The notes beneath the pieces were generated by a model, which did not search any database, was not told the DNA's origin, and saw nothing but the letters and a program-made list of their open reading frames with translations. Positions 45,044-57,770 of a stretch of DNA of 64,000 nucleotides are shown in pieces. The stretch comes from Primulina eburnea (taxonomy: Eukaryota; Streptophyta; Magnoliopsida; Lamiales; Gesneriaceae): the NCBI RefSeq assembly GCF_022965805.1, contig NC_133103.1, positions 29,688,329-29,752,328 on the forward strand. Reading direction: 5' to 3'. The first letter of the stretch is position 1, and every line of letters starts with the position of its first letter. A program made the translations under genes and the position numbers.

Positions 45044-48000
45044 TGTAGAACCCGTAAATCAGACTACGTATAAGCCATGCATAATTACTATTATTTAAAT
45101 TAAAATGATTTTTATGCATGAAGATTTAAATTCTTTTCTTTAAAAATTGTTTAGTATTTTACGTAGTAGTTTAGTTTTATCTTTTCAGTTTAAGTGAGGT
45201 CGAATTAGAGTTGGAGTATGAAGATAAAATTTAATATTAAGAAAACATTCCTAGAATTTATTTAAGATAAATAATAAGTTAATTTAATGTAAAATAATGT
45301 TTAAGGAATTATTAAGTAATTTGAGATAAGTAGTAAATAAATTCTTTTAGGTTCAATAATTAATTTATTAATTAACTAAAATATTTAATGGGTAGATAAA
45401 ACTTTAAACATTTAAAATACAATATCTAAGCAATATTCTACCCCATTTTTTATAAGCAAAAATCGGCCATCTTATGAGATTTGATATTAGTTTGTCAACT
45501 CTCCATTTTTGATATCTTTCCCTATCCCTTCATGGTAGAATAATTCCTTCATTTTAAATCCCAACTAATTAACAATTAAGCAATATCCTCCCATATTTTT
45601 AATAGTAAATTTCGGCCACCTCCCATTTAAGATTTGAATTAAATTTGACAACTCATTTTCATTGATATCTTTCCTTAATCCTTTTCTTGTAATAATAATT
45701 CCATCATTTTTAATCACCAAAAAATTATTAAATAAGAAATATCTACCCTTATTGGATAGCTGAGAGTCGGCCATTCATCTCCAATCACTCCATCAAATCC
45801 CATAATATATTATATCTTTTCCTATCTAACAAACAACTAGGATAACAAGATTCATTTTTCCTTTCAAATCTCACTTTTTATTTAGTAAACTTCCCTTCAT
45901 TCCCTAGCAATTTCCTCCATCCATATTCTTGAAATTTCAGAGAAGAATAAGCAAAAAAATTGTGAGAAATCAAGGGAGAAAATAAGGGAGAAAAACAAGC
46001 TAGAAAAGAGAACTCCGTCTCCGCCGCGCCCCGTCGTCGTATTGATTTGTTTTCGTTTCAAACAAATCCAAGGCATGTATATATTATTTATTTGCTATTC
46101 AATCAAGTTATATATCTATTTTTAAACCATTACATGCGCTTGACCCTTGATAAAAACCGAAATCACCACAACAACATTTGGAAAACAAAGTGAAGATTTT
46201 CGGCTCTCTTTCCTCGTGCCTTCACGGTTTTGGCTTGTTTTTATTGTTCAGGGTTTGGCTCGATTCCAGGAAACCAAGGCTTTTGCATCTAGGCTTGTAC
46301 TAGGATGTGTTAGAGAGGTGTCGGTCCGTTGGTTGCGGTCCATGCACCCCAACAAAACAATTTTTGACAGCAACACCCCATGTCGCAATTCCTGAGACTC
46401 GATTTTTCCTTGTTGCTTGTCTAAGGGGAGAGTTCGAACCTTGTATGCCCTATGGGATGTAGCCATGGTTAGAACCCCTCCTCGACATGTCTAGGACATG
46501 ACCATGATTCCCTTTCATGGCTTGGTTCATAGTTCCATCGGTTTTAAAAATAAAACAAAGAACAGCGCCACTTCGGTTTTAAAATTCTGGTTTTGTTGAG
46601 TTTGTTGAGTTTCGGTTTTGAGGTGTTAGATGGGTTGTGGTTGGCTTCTAGCCCTTAGCCATGACTCATACAACACCTTATCATGTCTAGCATGGACCAT
46701 GGTTGACCTTATAACCGTTGGATCCTTCATTTGACAGCAAAACAAGCTACACCCTTCACGGTCCAGCATGTGTTCTCGGGTGGAGCTTTGGGTTTGTCAT
46801 AGGTGTTGGCTTGGATTGTGGTGGCCTAGGGCCCTTAGCCATTGTTCAAACCATACCTTAGGATGTTGGAAAGAGGCTCTGGTCAGTGGTTCAAGCCCCA
46901 ATGGCCATTAGCCTTACAAACGGCGCAAGGAAGCGCAACAGCTGCTGCTGTAATTTTCTTGACAGCAACTTTGTGCTTCAGTTCAGAGGCTCGTTTGAGT
47001 TCTTGGTTGGCTTTTAGCCTATGGCCTCGGACTAGACAGTGCTTTATTGAGTTAGAAAGGTTGTGTTTTTGGCCGTTCATGATTTGGTTAAGTTTAGAGG
47101 TCGTACGAGAAATTATGGTGCAACGTGCCAAAGTGACTCTCGAAAGAGCGTTTCACGATTTTGGCCTCCATTCACCAAATTTCGAGTTTTACAATTTTTA
47201 GGAGCATTATTTCATTATATTAGACGTATTTTGACCATGACTAAATGATGGTTCGGTGTTGGTTCAGGTTGGTACGGAGTCATGGTTAGAAATCTAGTTG
47301 TTGGTCTAGTTGGTCGTTTTTGGGATCAATGACTAAGTTATTCTCAAATAAAAATCATTTGCATATTTTTCATGTTAGAATTAGATCGCATCGAGCCTGG
47401 GAACGATCCAACCCAACTGGTAAAATAACTCAGGAATTTAATTATATTACGTGCATAAAATATAAAAGTTTATTTTTGAGATATATACTATATGTCTTGT
47501 GGCCACTTCACACTCATGGGATTGCAGCTTATTGGATTATTACTTCATCAGGTGGCTACTGACCGGTTAATGTTCACGTATGGGTACGGATATCCAGTCC
47601 AAGGGCTGTGATGATCTCTACCGCTCAGTATATTGTGGTTTAGTCTGATCAGACGATTCAGTTCATGTTATGGGCCACTTGCGTAGAACATATTCTCAAC
47701 AGAAAATTATGACATGCTATTTCATGACAGGGCTCTATCGAGCAAACATTTCAGTTTATGGCACGACTTTTCATGTTACGCTCTATGATATGATATTTTA
47801 CATTACGCCTGATTTTACGATATTTTTACTTGTTATCCATGATATATTCATGCTGAGTTTTTAAACTCACTAGACTTGATTTAGTAGGTATTGATGAGGT
47901 CGGAGCCGAGGGCGGGGACCAGTGAGACATCTTGGGTCGGCAGTAGTAGGAACCCGATGACCTCATTTTCAACACTTACTAATTTTATTCCAAACTTAGT

Positions 48001-48176
48001 TTTATTTTGTTGAATTATTTTAAGTTGTTATTTTGAAAACATTATTTACTTCTGCTGCTACTTTAAACATTGAATCTTTTTAGCAGTATATTTTATGAAT
48101 GAGGCATTTTATTTATTTAAAGAGAAAATTTTAAATTATTCCGTAAATTTTCAAATACGAATTTCGGGCCTCTACA
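45044..48176 (+). repeat. 3' LTR of T
   Basis: 3133 bases, TGTAGAACCC ... GCCTCTACA. It aligns with the 5' LTR over its length with scattered substitutions and small indels. One indel removes about 60 bases (with the TATGCATGTATTTATAATTA part of the 5' LTR near 39845) in this copy. Confidence 0.93.
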
Positions 48177-48181
48177 CTAAG

Positions 48182-49951
48182 TCCATACATTGTTATGGGT
48201 AAACTGATTTAGCTCCTCTTGCATTGCATTTATCCTGTTAGGATCAGCAAGGGCCTCATCAGTTTTCTTTGGTTCAAGTTGTGAGACAAAAGCAGAATGA
48301 ATAAATAAGTTAAGCATTTGATTTATTGTTCTTACCGGGTCATATGGATTATCTATCACCAATTCTGGTGGATGTGATTTCTTCCATCTGATTTCAATGT
48401 TTGCTGCTTCCGTTATCAGCAACTGTTTCTGCTGGCAACTGAATGTTTTCAGTTTTAGTTGGATATGTATCAGTTGGCAACTGTTCTACCAACTGATTTT
48501 CAGGAGTCGGTTGCTATTCAACTGTTTGATCTAGAATTTCTAGTTCAGGTGTTTGAAGGATATTTTTGTTGATATGATTTTTTTCTTCACTTTCATCCTC
48601 CAAACTGATCTCTTTAATCGATAAACTAGCTCAAGTACTAGATCAGTTGGCTTATCAGTTAGTACAGTTTCATCAAAAACAATATGAATAGATTATTCAA
48701 CATTGAAGAATTTTTATTGAAAACTCTATATGATTTGCTAACTGAAGAATATCCAAGAAATATTCCCTCTGCAGATTTAGCATCAAAGGCTTTTAAATTA
48801 TTTATACCATTATGAAGAATAAAACATCTGCAGCCAAATATCTTGAAATAAGAAACCACACTTTTTCTTCCATGCCAGATCTCATATGGTGTTTTCACAT
48901 GATTCTTATTAATCATGGATCTGTTCTGAGTATAACACGCAATGTTTACTGCTTCAGCTCAAAATCTTTGAGAAATACGAGAATCAGCAAGCATTGTTCT
49001 AGCAGCTTCTTTAAGTGTCCAATTTCTTCTCTCAGTTATATAATTTTTCTAAAGTATTCTAGCTGCTGAGAGCTCATGCTTGATTCCAATATTTTCTAAA
49101 AAAGTTGAAAGATTTTCATTGATGAATTCAGTCCCTATGTCAAACCTCATTTGATCAATACCAACTGATTTTTCATTTAAAAGTCTTTTGAAGAGCTTAA
49201 TCAGTTGTGCATCAGCTTGATCTTTTGATTTAAGAAAAATTACCCAAGTAAATCTTGAAAAATCATCCACAACTACTAAGGTGTATTTCATTCCCCCTAA
49301 ACTCATGACTAGTATTGGACCAAAAAGATCCGTGTGCAACAGTTCTAAGCATCGAGAAGATGATTTACAACCTCTGTTCTTGAATGAAGATCTTACTTGT
49401 TTTCCAAACTGACATGCTGAACAAATTTTATCTTTTGAAAAATCTATTTTGGACAAACCAGTTACAAGATTGTGGTTACTCAGATAGGCAATAGATTTAA
49501 AGTTTAAGTTGTTCAATATCTTATGCCATAACCAGTGTTTGGAAGATTTGGAAGCAATAAAACAAACTGGTGCATAAGGTTTTTCAGTCCAACTGACTTT
49601 GTAAGTATTACCACAACGATTTCTCGTTAAGATGACCTCATCATTTGAGTCTCTAACTGAACACGTGTGTCTGTCAAACTGAACTGAAAAATTATTGTCG
49701 CATAACTGACTGATGTTTATCAAGTTATACTTCAAATTCTCAACTAGCAAAACATCTTTCATTGTAAAGTTACCATGCATAAGCTTACCCTTACCCACAT
49801 TTTTACCTTTGGAGTTGTCTCCAAAACTGATGTTTGGTCCAGTAAATATGATCAGTTGAGATAGCAAATTTGCATCTTCTATCATATGTCGCGAACAACC
49901 AGTGTCTAGATACCAAGTTGATTCCTTGCTTGTTCCTGTTACCTGCAACAT
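48182..49951 (-). pseudogene. Protease, integrase and RT start of B
   Basis: Minus strand. The frame 49951-49049 (300 codons) has the protease motif LDTGCSRHM, the pre-integrase zinc region (LWHKILNNLNF ... CSACQFGK) and the integrase core with HTDLFGP and VVVDDFS. The middle catalytic segment reads FDIGTEF where E1 has SDRGTEF. The frame 48916-48659 has YEIWHGRKS and GIFLGYSS; 48422-48182 has SHPPELVIDNPYDPVRT. The Tekay target site (48177-48181) cuts it off, and it resumes at 37126. Several stops and small deletions. Confidence 0.88.
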
Positions 49952-50424
49952 AAACTGACTAGTCCTTTAGGAATCCAGACTTGAATTAGTCTAACTGATT
50001 CTCAGTTACTGTGTTTCAAATGGTTTTTCTCGAATTTTTGGCAAAATTTGTGTGATGTGAGGATGAGACAGTATGATTTGTATCCTTTTTCAACTGGCTA
50101 TTCTTTTGATATTGATTCTAAACTAGATTACAGTTGTAGTAATTGTAATAGTCATTCCTTGAGTACTGATTTTTGTTACTGGACCATTTAGGAGACCGGT
50201 TTCTTGTATCAGTTGTACTCTTAGAGCTATATCCAATACCATATCATTTGACTTTGTTCTTACTTTCAGTCAATTGAACAGCTGGTCTACTAGGTTCTGA
50301 AAATTCATTTACATTGGTTGATTTTACAAAGGTAATGTACTTTCCTTTGTTTTTATTCAACCTTGGTTGAGCATCACTTGCAGAATTTCATCAAGACTAT
50401 TAAAACCTAAACCAGTTTTTATCA

Positions 50425-50796
50425 TCAACTGATTTTTTGAGAGTTCTGCATTTCAGTTAATGCAACTGAAGACTTGTTCCTAGCTTTAATCAGTTCATTA
50501 TGTTTTGAAATTTCTATTTTTAAGTGACATATCAAAGCTTTATTTTCAATCATTTTAGCTTTTTTCTTTGCAATCTCCCTTTTTAGACTCAACAGTTCAA
50601 CTGACTCATAAGTTTCTGTCTTGTTGTCATTGGGATCTGTTTGCTCAGTTCCGACCTTCTGAAATGATCGAGCAAGTTTGTGATACTCATTTACCATGTC
50701 ATGCAAGGTGGTAATGAGTTCCTCACTAGTGAAATCAATAGAGCTGAAGTCAAATACATGTTCACTTGCTGACTCCAGTTCAGCATCATCTGCCAT
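50425..50796 (-). pseudogene. Coiled-coil-like spacer of B
   Basis: Charged frame of 123 codons (MADDAELESAS ... LKREIAKKKAKMIENKALI), matching E1's spacer at 6069-6551 and A's at about 53500. It lies between the gag zinc knuckle and protease. The flanking 49952-50424 and 50797-51051 are decayed parts of the same polyprotein. Confidence 0.75.
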
Positions 50797-51051
50797 TAAG
50801 CACTTGACTTCCTCTTCATCATCACTTTGAACTGCTTGAGCTTTCTGGTTCTAACTCATCACTGTCAGTTTCAGCCCACTTAGATTTGCTTTCTTCAGCC
50901 AAAAGCACTTCATGCTTCTTCTTGAATGATTTCTTGTCATCCTTGGCCCTTCTTTCTGCTCAAAGGGTTTCTTTCTCTTATTAGTTGATACTCATATGTC
51001 CTTCTTTGGCTTAGGACAGACTGCTATGAAATGATCAGATTTGCCACACTT

Positions 51052-51900
51052 CTAGCAAACATAAGATTCTTCTTTGGATTGGTTCTTCTGATATTGCTTC
51101 TGGAAGTTTCCTTGATTCCTCCTCATGAACCTCCCAAATTTCTTGACAAACAATGACATAGCAACATTGCTCAGTTGATCAGCAGATTTGTCAGCTGAAC
51201 CAGTTGGTTCCAGCCTGACAGCAGTTGTGGTAGTTGGTACAGAAGGCTCTCCTTCTCTGGTTTGTAGTTCAAACTCGTAAGCTTTTAGATCAGCAAACAA
51301 GTCATGAAGTTCGATCTTGTTAAGATCCTTTGACTCTCTCATTGCCATGGTCTTGACATCCCACTCTTTGGGAAGACCTCTGATCAATTTTAGTGTCACT
51401 TCTTTGTTTGAATACACATTTCCAAGTGCATTCAGTTCATTGACAATACCACTGATCCTTTCATCATAATCATGCATGGATTCACCAGCTTTCATCTTGA
51501 TGTTGTCAAACTTTTTAACTAGCAACTGATAGCTTGTTCTTTTTTTTTGCTCCTTTCATTCACATAGCTGGTTCAGTTTTTCCCATATTTCTTTGTCAGT
51601 TTTGCACATCTTGATTTTGCTGAAAGTGACTTATCCAGCGTTTTGTATAAGATATCCTTAGCCACATTGTATAGGTTGGCTTTCCTTTTGTTCTCAGTTT
51701 TCCATTCCTCTCTAGGGCTTTTCTATGCGATTAGCTGCCCCATCAGTAATGGCAACTGCAATGTTTGCTTTTAAAATCTCCATGGTACCATCAGTGATGA
51801 CATACAACGTGTCGTCATCTTGTGCAGCTAAATGAGCCTGCAATCTGATTTCCAATCGTCAAAATATTCTCTGAAAAACATCGGTATTTTTTTGAAAGAA
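51052..51900 (-). pseudogene. Gag of B, broken
   Basis: The frame 51525-51052 (157 codons) carries MHDYDERISGIVNELNALG, RGLPKEWDVKTMAMRES and SLFVKKFGRFMRRNQGNF. The N-terminal part up to about 51900 is readable in pieces only (FDDWKS-like near 51870). The zinc knuckle just after 51052 is decayed. Same family as the gag of E1 and A. Confidence 0.82.
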
Positions 51901-51950
51901 GATATGTTGATCAGTTTGTAAATAAGAATATTTTGAGACAAGATTCAACG

Positions 51951-51962
51951 GCTCTGATATTA
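51951..51962 (-). other. Degenerate primer-binding site of B
   Basis: The minus strand reads TAATATCAGAGC: the canonical TGG start has become TAA through two changes. It lies two bases from the LTR end, so the position is certain even though the site could no longer pair fully. Confidence 0.8.
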
Positions 51963-51964
51963 CT

Positions 51965-52934
51965 TGATAGGATCGGTTGAGGGGTTGAAATGTGTTTAGA
52001 ATGTGGGGTTGAATAAACAAACACGATTTTTATAATCTGTTTTGAATGAAGTGTCAGTTATGTGACAAACTGATCCTAGGAATCTTGTCACACGATAACA
52101 ATCAGTTTAACTGAATATAGTTGCGGAAATAAACTGACTGAAAGATAGAATAAATGACTAAAGTAATTATTCGAAGATTTATGGATGTTCGGAGATTGAA
52201 TAACTCCTACGTCATCCATTCTATCACAAGGATATGATATGCACGAAAAGAATTTGATCGATACAAAACTTATACAGACCACTTCAGTTTGGACTTAACA
52301 CTGCCAAAACTGAAACTCTTAGTTTAAAATTTCTCACAGTTCTCGACTGGACTTAGCACAACTGATCTAGTTAAGATCAAATAAATAATACAACGGTTTG
52401 TGCTAGTAAGCTCAAAAGGTAGCCTCAAATGCTACAGATAAATCTAATAAGAGTGAGCTTTTGATTCTCTGAGTAAGAGCTATAATTTTAGCAGGGTAAC
52501 GCCAAGCTTGAGAATTGATAGATCACTTAGTTGTTCAAAAGTTGTTTCCCTAACTGCTCTCCTCACTTATTTATAGGCTTCTCTTCAACAGTAAGATTAA
52601 ATAATATTTGAATCTTTATATTCGTTGATTGCCATATCAATATTCTTCTAACAATCGTACACTGTAAACTCTGAAATGCGGCTTTCAAATACGAGTTGCA
52701 TTCTGCTTTGTACTGTTGTCGGTTGAATGTCCTTTTCAACTGATGACGTGTACAGCTAAGTGATCAGCTGATATGAAGACGCTGATAAGCACTCAACTGA
52801 ATATATCAACTGATCTCAATTGCCTTTAATAAATTGTGCATTAATCTTCAAAAAGGCAATTGTCAGCTCGTGATCAGTTAGTCCAATAAATTAATCTCTT
52901 AGTTTGTCAAACCACCGAAATTAATTTTCCAACA
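51965..52934 (-). repeat. 5' LTR of B
   Basis: 970 bases. On the minus strand it starts TGTTGGAAAAT at 52934 and ends CCTATCA at 51965. It contains the shared block (52202-52221) and many CAGTT/AACTG words. It aligns with the two 3' LTR pieces at 13157 and 26907. Confidence 0.9.
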
Positions 52935-52939
52935 TATAT

Positions 52940-53620
52940 TGTAACAAGAATCGAAAGATCTGAATAAGGTGGAGCTACACAACTTATTTGCAGACTTATA
53001 AGCATACAAGTTTGAAGTGCAAACTGGAGAAGACGAGCCAATAGTTCCATCAGTTCCAACTGCTCTAAGTGCACTGAAACTGGAACCAATAGTTTCAGTT
53101 GAGAATTCAGCGGAACAACTGAGCACTGACGTAATGTCATTGTTTGTAAAGAAATTTGGAAAGTTTATGAGAAAGAATCAAGGTTCCTTCAAGAGAAACT
53201 ATTATAGAAATGAATCAAAGGAGGAACCAAATGCGTGCTTCAACAATAAAAAGATTGGTTACTTCATTAATGATTGTCCAAAGCCAAAAAATAAGACAGC
53301 AAAAGATCAGTTGAAAATGGTAAAAAGCCCTTCAAACAAAAAAAAAAGATTAAAGGATGAGGAGAAGTCATCCAGAATAAAGCATGCCACATTGGTTGAC
53401 GAATAGAATAAGTAAAGTGGGCTGAAACTGACAGCGAAGGCATCGGAAACCGAGAGCTCAAGTAGCTTCAGTGAAGAAGAGGAGGTAAAATGGCTCATGG
53501 ATGATGCAGAGCTGGAGTCCAGCAGCGATCAGGTGTTTGACTTCAATTCTACTGATTTCAGACAAGAAGAACTTATTTCCACACTGCATGATATGGTTAA
53601 TGAGTCCACAACCTAGCTAT
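52940..53620 (+). pseudogene. Gag of element A, C-terminal part and spacer start
   Basis: The plus-strand frame matches the gag of B from the ADLKAYEFELQTREGEP region onward (here YKFEVQTGEDEP, near 53005). It then runs through SLFVKKFGKFMRKNQGSFK to a decayed zinc knuckle (CFNNKKIGYFINDCPKPK, second Cys and the His lost). After the TAG at 53404-53406 the spacer with MDDAELESSS-like sequence is readable near 53500. Several stops are present. Confidence 0.8.
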
Positions 53621-54003
53621 GTCATTTGAAGAAGCTAAGGCTAAGCAAAATGATCTCTCAAATGACATGGCTGATAGTCTAAAATCAGTTGAAAGCCTAA
53701 ATGTCAAAGAGGAAATTGCTAAGTTGATAGCTGAAAAGGATGAAATTAATTCTGATTCAGTAGATGAGAACAGAAAATTCTAGACTGACTGAAATAATTC
53801 ATGAAAGCTATCTATGTCCTTTGAAGAAGCTATGGCTAAGCAAAATGATCTCTCAAATGACATGGCTGATAGTCTAAAATCAGTTGAAAGCCTAAATGTC
53901 AAAGAGGAAATTGCTAAGCTGATAGCTGAAAAGGATTAAAGTAATTCTTTGATTCAGTAGATGAGATCAAAAATTTCTAGACTGACTGAAATAATTCATG
54001 AAA
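53619..54003 (+). repeat. Tandem duplication of about 190 bases in the spacer of A
   Basis: Two copies, about 53619-53808 and 53811-54003, share long identical runs (for example CTCAAATGACATGGCTGATA in both). They differ by a few substitutions and small indels. The duplicated region encodes part of the coiled-coil-like spacer. The other elements in the window do not show it. Confidence 0.85.
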
Positions 54004-55754
54004 TGTCTACAAATTTAAAATGTGGAATATATTTTTTTTAAAAAAAGCTCACATTTTTGTGAATATCATTTAAATATTTGCATGCATGCAAAACCACTAA
54101 AAAATAAATCAATTAAAAATAAGCGTAAACATTTAACAGTTTAAATAGTGCAGTTAAAATGGCAAACTCAACCAACAGAAAAATGCGAAAACGTAACGAG
54201 TAAAAATCCTAAAACCAACATTGTATCAAGACCAATGTATATAAAAAAATGCTCATGTCCTCTAAATCTCAACAATCATAATGTGCGGAAGTAATGTGGT
54301 CCTCGGGTCGTGCACACACATCCAGTCCTGCCGACTCAGAGTTCGGCACCTCCAATCCCCTCATAAATATGCTCACCTGCATTACACACGCCTAGTAAGT
54401 CTAAAAATTCAACACACAAGTAGTGGAGATAACAAGTACATATATATAGCACACAGCAGTGAATACTGTAATCAATATACCTTTCATGAACTTTAAAAGC
54501 GTAAAGTAAACGTGTCATATGAAATCATAACATGTCAAAACAACTCATCATTATCATCATATACTTATACATCATTTCTTTTAATGAATTCAGTTTATTA
54601 GTTGTGACTTTCGTATCATCATACATCATTATACGATGAATCCATCTACATAAAACCATGGTATCTGGTGGCTGTCGGGCATCAGTGACAGTATTATCCA
54701 TCCACTGTGCCTAGGCCTCATCTTAAGCATTTACATATGTATCGTCACTCACAACTAATTCAAATCCTTCAAAAACGTTATCATTTTCATCACTTATCAA
54801 AATCATGCACATGTGTATATTTTTCTTAAAATAGGCATGCAATGTATATTTCATAAATTCATAAAAATCATGATCATAAAGCATAAACATTTAAAAACAT
54901 GATAAATTTGTGCTCAGGGCGTTGCCAAGACTAAAAGCTCTCCCCACGTGCAAAATGACCATTTTGCCCTTGGAAACCCAAAATGACCGTTTTACCCTGA
55001 CCTCTAAATTTCGACCCGAAGTTTAGCAAACTCCTTAAAATATCCCAAAACATAATTAAATGTATTTCTTAGACGTAACTCGAGCCCATTTCAAAACTTA
55101 TTCAATTCATTTTAAAACTTAAATCGAGGTCCCGGTTTTAACCCGAATCAACCCGAAACCGAACCAAATTATTCCAAACTTAAACCATGCCTGAAATACC
55201 TCTTACCAGCCTCTAAACCTCACGTTCCAACACCCTAAGACCCACGAAAATGAGGCCACGAGCTTCTTGAATTTCCAGCAAGTGTCAAGTTCGAACCCTA
55301 ATGCCACCAAGCAGCGATTTTATCGACTCTAGTTAAAAGTCAACATGTCCAGCACCTATCTAGCTATCCAGGAACCACGACCGAGCTCAAAGGACCCTAC
55401 TTGAACCATCTTAGCTGAACCTACTGCCCAAACAACTAACCACATGTGATACCCCCGAAGCCCTTCAACAAACCAACCAAACCATCCCCAACCTATCCCT
55501 TTGATCGCCTATTGAACAAAGACCAGCATCTCACGCCTCTCTCCAAGCCTTGTCCCAAGGGGGTCAGCTTCTTGGCCAAGTTCAAACCATGCACGGCTGC
55601 ACCACCCATAGGCTTTGCACTAGCCAACTCGAGCCCCTCCTTGACAACAACTCACGACCTACAATATAACTCACCAAGTCTCGACTCCAGCCTGATTTTA
55701 CCTTAATCAATGACGTTTTACAGACCCTTACTCAGCAGTCCCTAGCATCCTTGC
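54004..55754 (-). repeat. Gypsy LTR fragment, minus strand
   Basis: Plus-strand start TGTCTACAAATTT at the end of element A. Shares with the other Gypsy LTRs the order: AT-rich end, GTGCGGAA, CCTCGGG (54300), and the hairpin region AGTCTAAAAATTCAACAC (decayed, near 54397). It stops at 55754 without an LTR end, so it is truncated. The stretch 54900-55750 has no gene; frame 55446-55706 is not supported. Confidence 0.7.
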
Positions 55755-55997
55755 TGAAACGTCTCACTCATTTTAAAATTATACTGGATAAATATTTTTT
55801 TTATAAAGCTCGAATTTTCGGAATAACATTTATAAATAATCGTAATTATTTGACAATAAGAACAATGCAGTTTAAATTAATCAAACTTATCCAAAAATCA
55901 TACGTAAACACAAACGAGTAAAAATCGTAAAAATCATCAACGTATGAAAATATGCATCCCTTCTCAAATCTCATAATCAAAGTGCGGAAACATGCGG
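55755..55997 (-). repeat. End of a second Gypsy LTR, minus strand, cut by the right-hand element
   Basis: Starts TGAAACGTCTCAC like the F2 LTR end. It repeats the features of 54004 onward (GCTCGAATTTTCGGAATAAC, AACGAGTAAAAATC, AAAGTGCGGAAAC) and breaks at 55997 where the next element starts. The remainder should lie beyond the right edge. Confidence 0.75.
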
Positions 55998-57404
55998 TGT
56001 GACGTCCCGAAATTTGAGATCAACATGAACCACGTGCGTGCAAGTTATTAATTCCTTATGTATTTTATTAAATGGTTTTAATGCATACTTAATTCATTGA
56101 TTTGGGTTTTAATTCACGATTTAAGAATTTGCATTATTTTAAATGTTTAATTGATGAACGTTAAAATACTTTTCGAGTTTCATGTTTCAGGCGATTATTC
56201 GAGGCGGGATCGAGGAAAAGACCCGGTGACGATTTTTGGCAATTTAAAATGTGGTATTTTATTTTAAGTTGAGGATGGAGAAATTTATTAAGTTATCAAG
56301 TTTTAATATTTTAAAGCATTATTGTGTATTTAGAGATTCAAGAGTTTGAAACTTTTAAAATTGGTGTGTAATTATTTTAATTGTAGAGTTTGATTAAATT
56401 AGTGTGTGTTAACTTTTTATTAGTATTTTAAATAGTCTATTTAGCTAGAGTTTCTCCTAATTAAAACACACACACACGTTACACACACTCACACACACTT
56501 ACACGTTTTTACACACACTAAACACACACACTCACCTTACGTTTCAGATTTTATATTTTTAAGAGAGAAAATTCTAGGGTTTTTCTCCCCATAGCAGCCG
56601 CCCCCTCCTCTGAACTTTTCCAGCAAGCTTTGTGAATTTTCTTCAAAGAATTTTAGCGTCACAATCGTCCCGGATCAAGCCTCGCTCCATCTCCGCTTCG
56701 GTGTCGTCGTACGGTACTTTTAAATATCAAAAAGACACGTATAATCTGTTCTTTCTGTATCGATCATGTCATAGTATGCGTTGTGTATTTTTATGCGTGA
56801 AAATATGTTTGTGACGTTCGTCGTTTGAGCGGAAATTGATTTGAATGCGTTTGAAATACTTTTTAGATCTGAAATCTCGTAACTTGCTGTTCTTCTCGAA
56901 ACTGCGATTTTTCCGTCGAGAATTTGAGAAAACTTTCAACTACAAAATTGTAGATTTTTTCGATACCTTCGATTTGATATAAAATTCGAGATTTTTGGAT
57001 GAAAATTGAGTGAGTTATGGCGTTTTTCGTGGGACTGCTCAAACTGCGACTTTTACGATAATTGTGTTCTCGAAGTTTATTTGTTGCAGGCTTCGTTGGA
57101 GATCGACGGACGATCGTTGTTGCACCTAGGTATGATTATTATGTTGTTGGGTCGATATGTGGTACGTCGTTTAGTGTCGATAGGCACTCGAATGCATTAG
57201 AAGTCGTAGGAAAGAAATTAGTGTCGATTGTCACGTTTTTGAAATTGTATGCGTCGTAAGATGAACGTCGTTGCTTGAGATGTTGTACGAAATTGGTTTT
57301 ATGTTATGGTATGCTAGGATGGGTCTCGGGGTGTCGGTTCATAGTTCGTGCAACCGCGTCTAGAAAGTTAAGCAAAGCATGTACAAGAATTTTCGTAAGT
57401 TCGC

Positions 57405-57770
57405 GATCACAGTGGCCACACGGACCTTCCCACGGACCCGGTCACGGGGTCCGTGCCTTTGTTCCTCTTCGGTGTCTTTTTACAGTAGCTACACGGACCC
57501 CTACACGGATGAGAGCACGGGGTCCGTGCCTTTGGGTTTCACCTAGTGTACTTTTCCAGTGCCTACACGGATGTCCACCCGGACCCTGACACGGGGTCCG
57601 TGCCCCTCCTCCCTTTCAATGTCTTTTTCCAGAGTCTACACGGACCCCTACACGGACCTCAGCACGGGGTCCGTGTCTTCCCTTTTCTGCACGCACATTT
57701 TACAGTACCTACACAGACCCGGAGCCAGACCTGGGCACGGGGTCCGTGTCCTTCACATTTTGGGAAAAAT
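57405..57770 (+). repeat. 73-base tandem array, five units
   Basis: The core CACGGGGTCCGTG (a near-palindrome) recurs at 57443, 57516, 57590, 57663 and 57736. Each unit also has one or two CACGGACC words, so a unit can fold back on itself. The several overlapping frames with GPxHG repeats are by-products. Confidence 0.93.

Larger units (their letters stand above)
37132..48176 (+). mobile_element. Tekay/Del-type chromovirus T, full length, TSD CTAAG
   Basis: Two LTRs (37132-40285 and 45044-48176), PBS, gag, PR, RT, RH, IN with a chromodomain-like tail, and PPT, in Gypsy order. Perfect CTAAG duplications (37127-37131 and 48177-48181) show where it entered the pol of B. The first 200 bases of the two LTRs differ at about ten positions. 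At least eight stops and two frameshifts make it inactive. Confidence 0.95.
52935..54003 (+). mobile_element. Copia element A, right half (plus strand)
   Basis: Continuation of A after the insertion of B. It holds the rest of gag and the coiled-coil-like spacer, then ends at about 54003 where a minus-strand Gypsy LTR begins. No pol of A is present in the window. Confidence 0.8.

Noticed and set aside
55446..55706. 86-codon Pro-rich frame
   Set aside because: It lies in a decayed Gypsy LTR and shows no homology I can recognise; composition follows the C-rich LTR tract.
57443..57748. CRISPR-like regular repeats with spacers
   Set aside because: The whole 73-base unit is repeated, spacers are not unique, there are no cas genes and the setting is a plant LTR.
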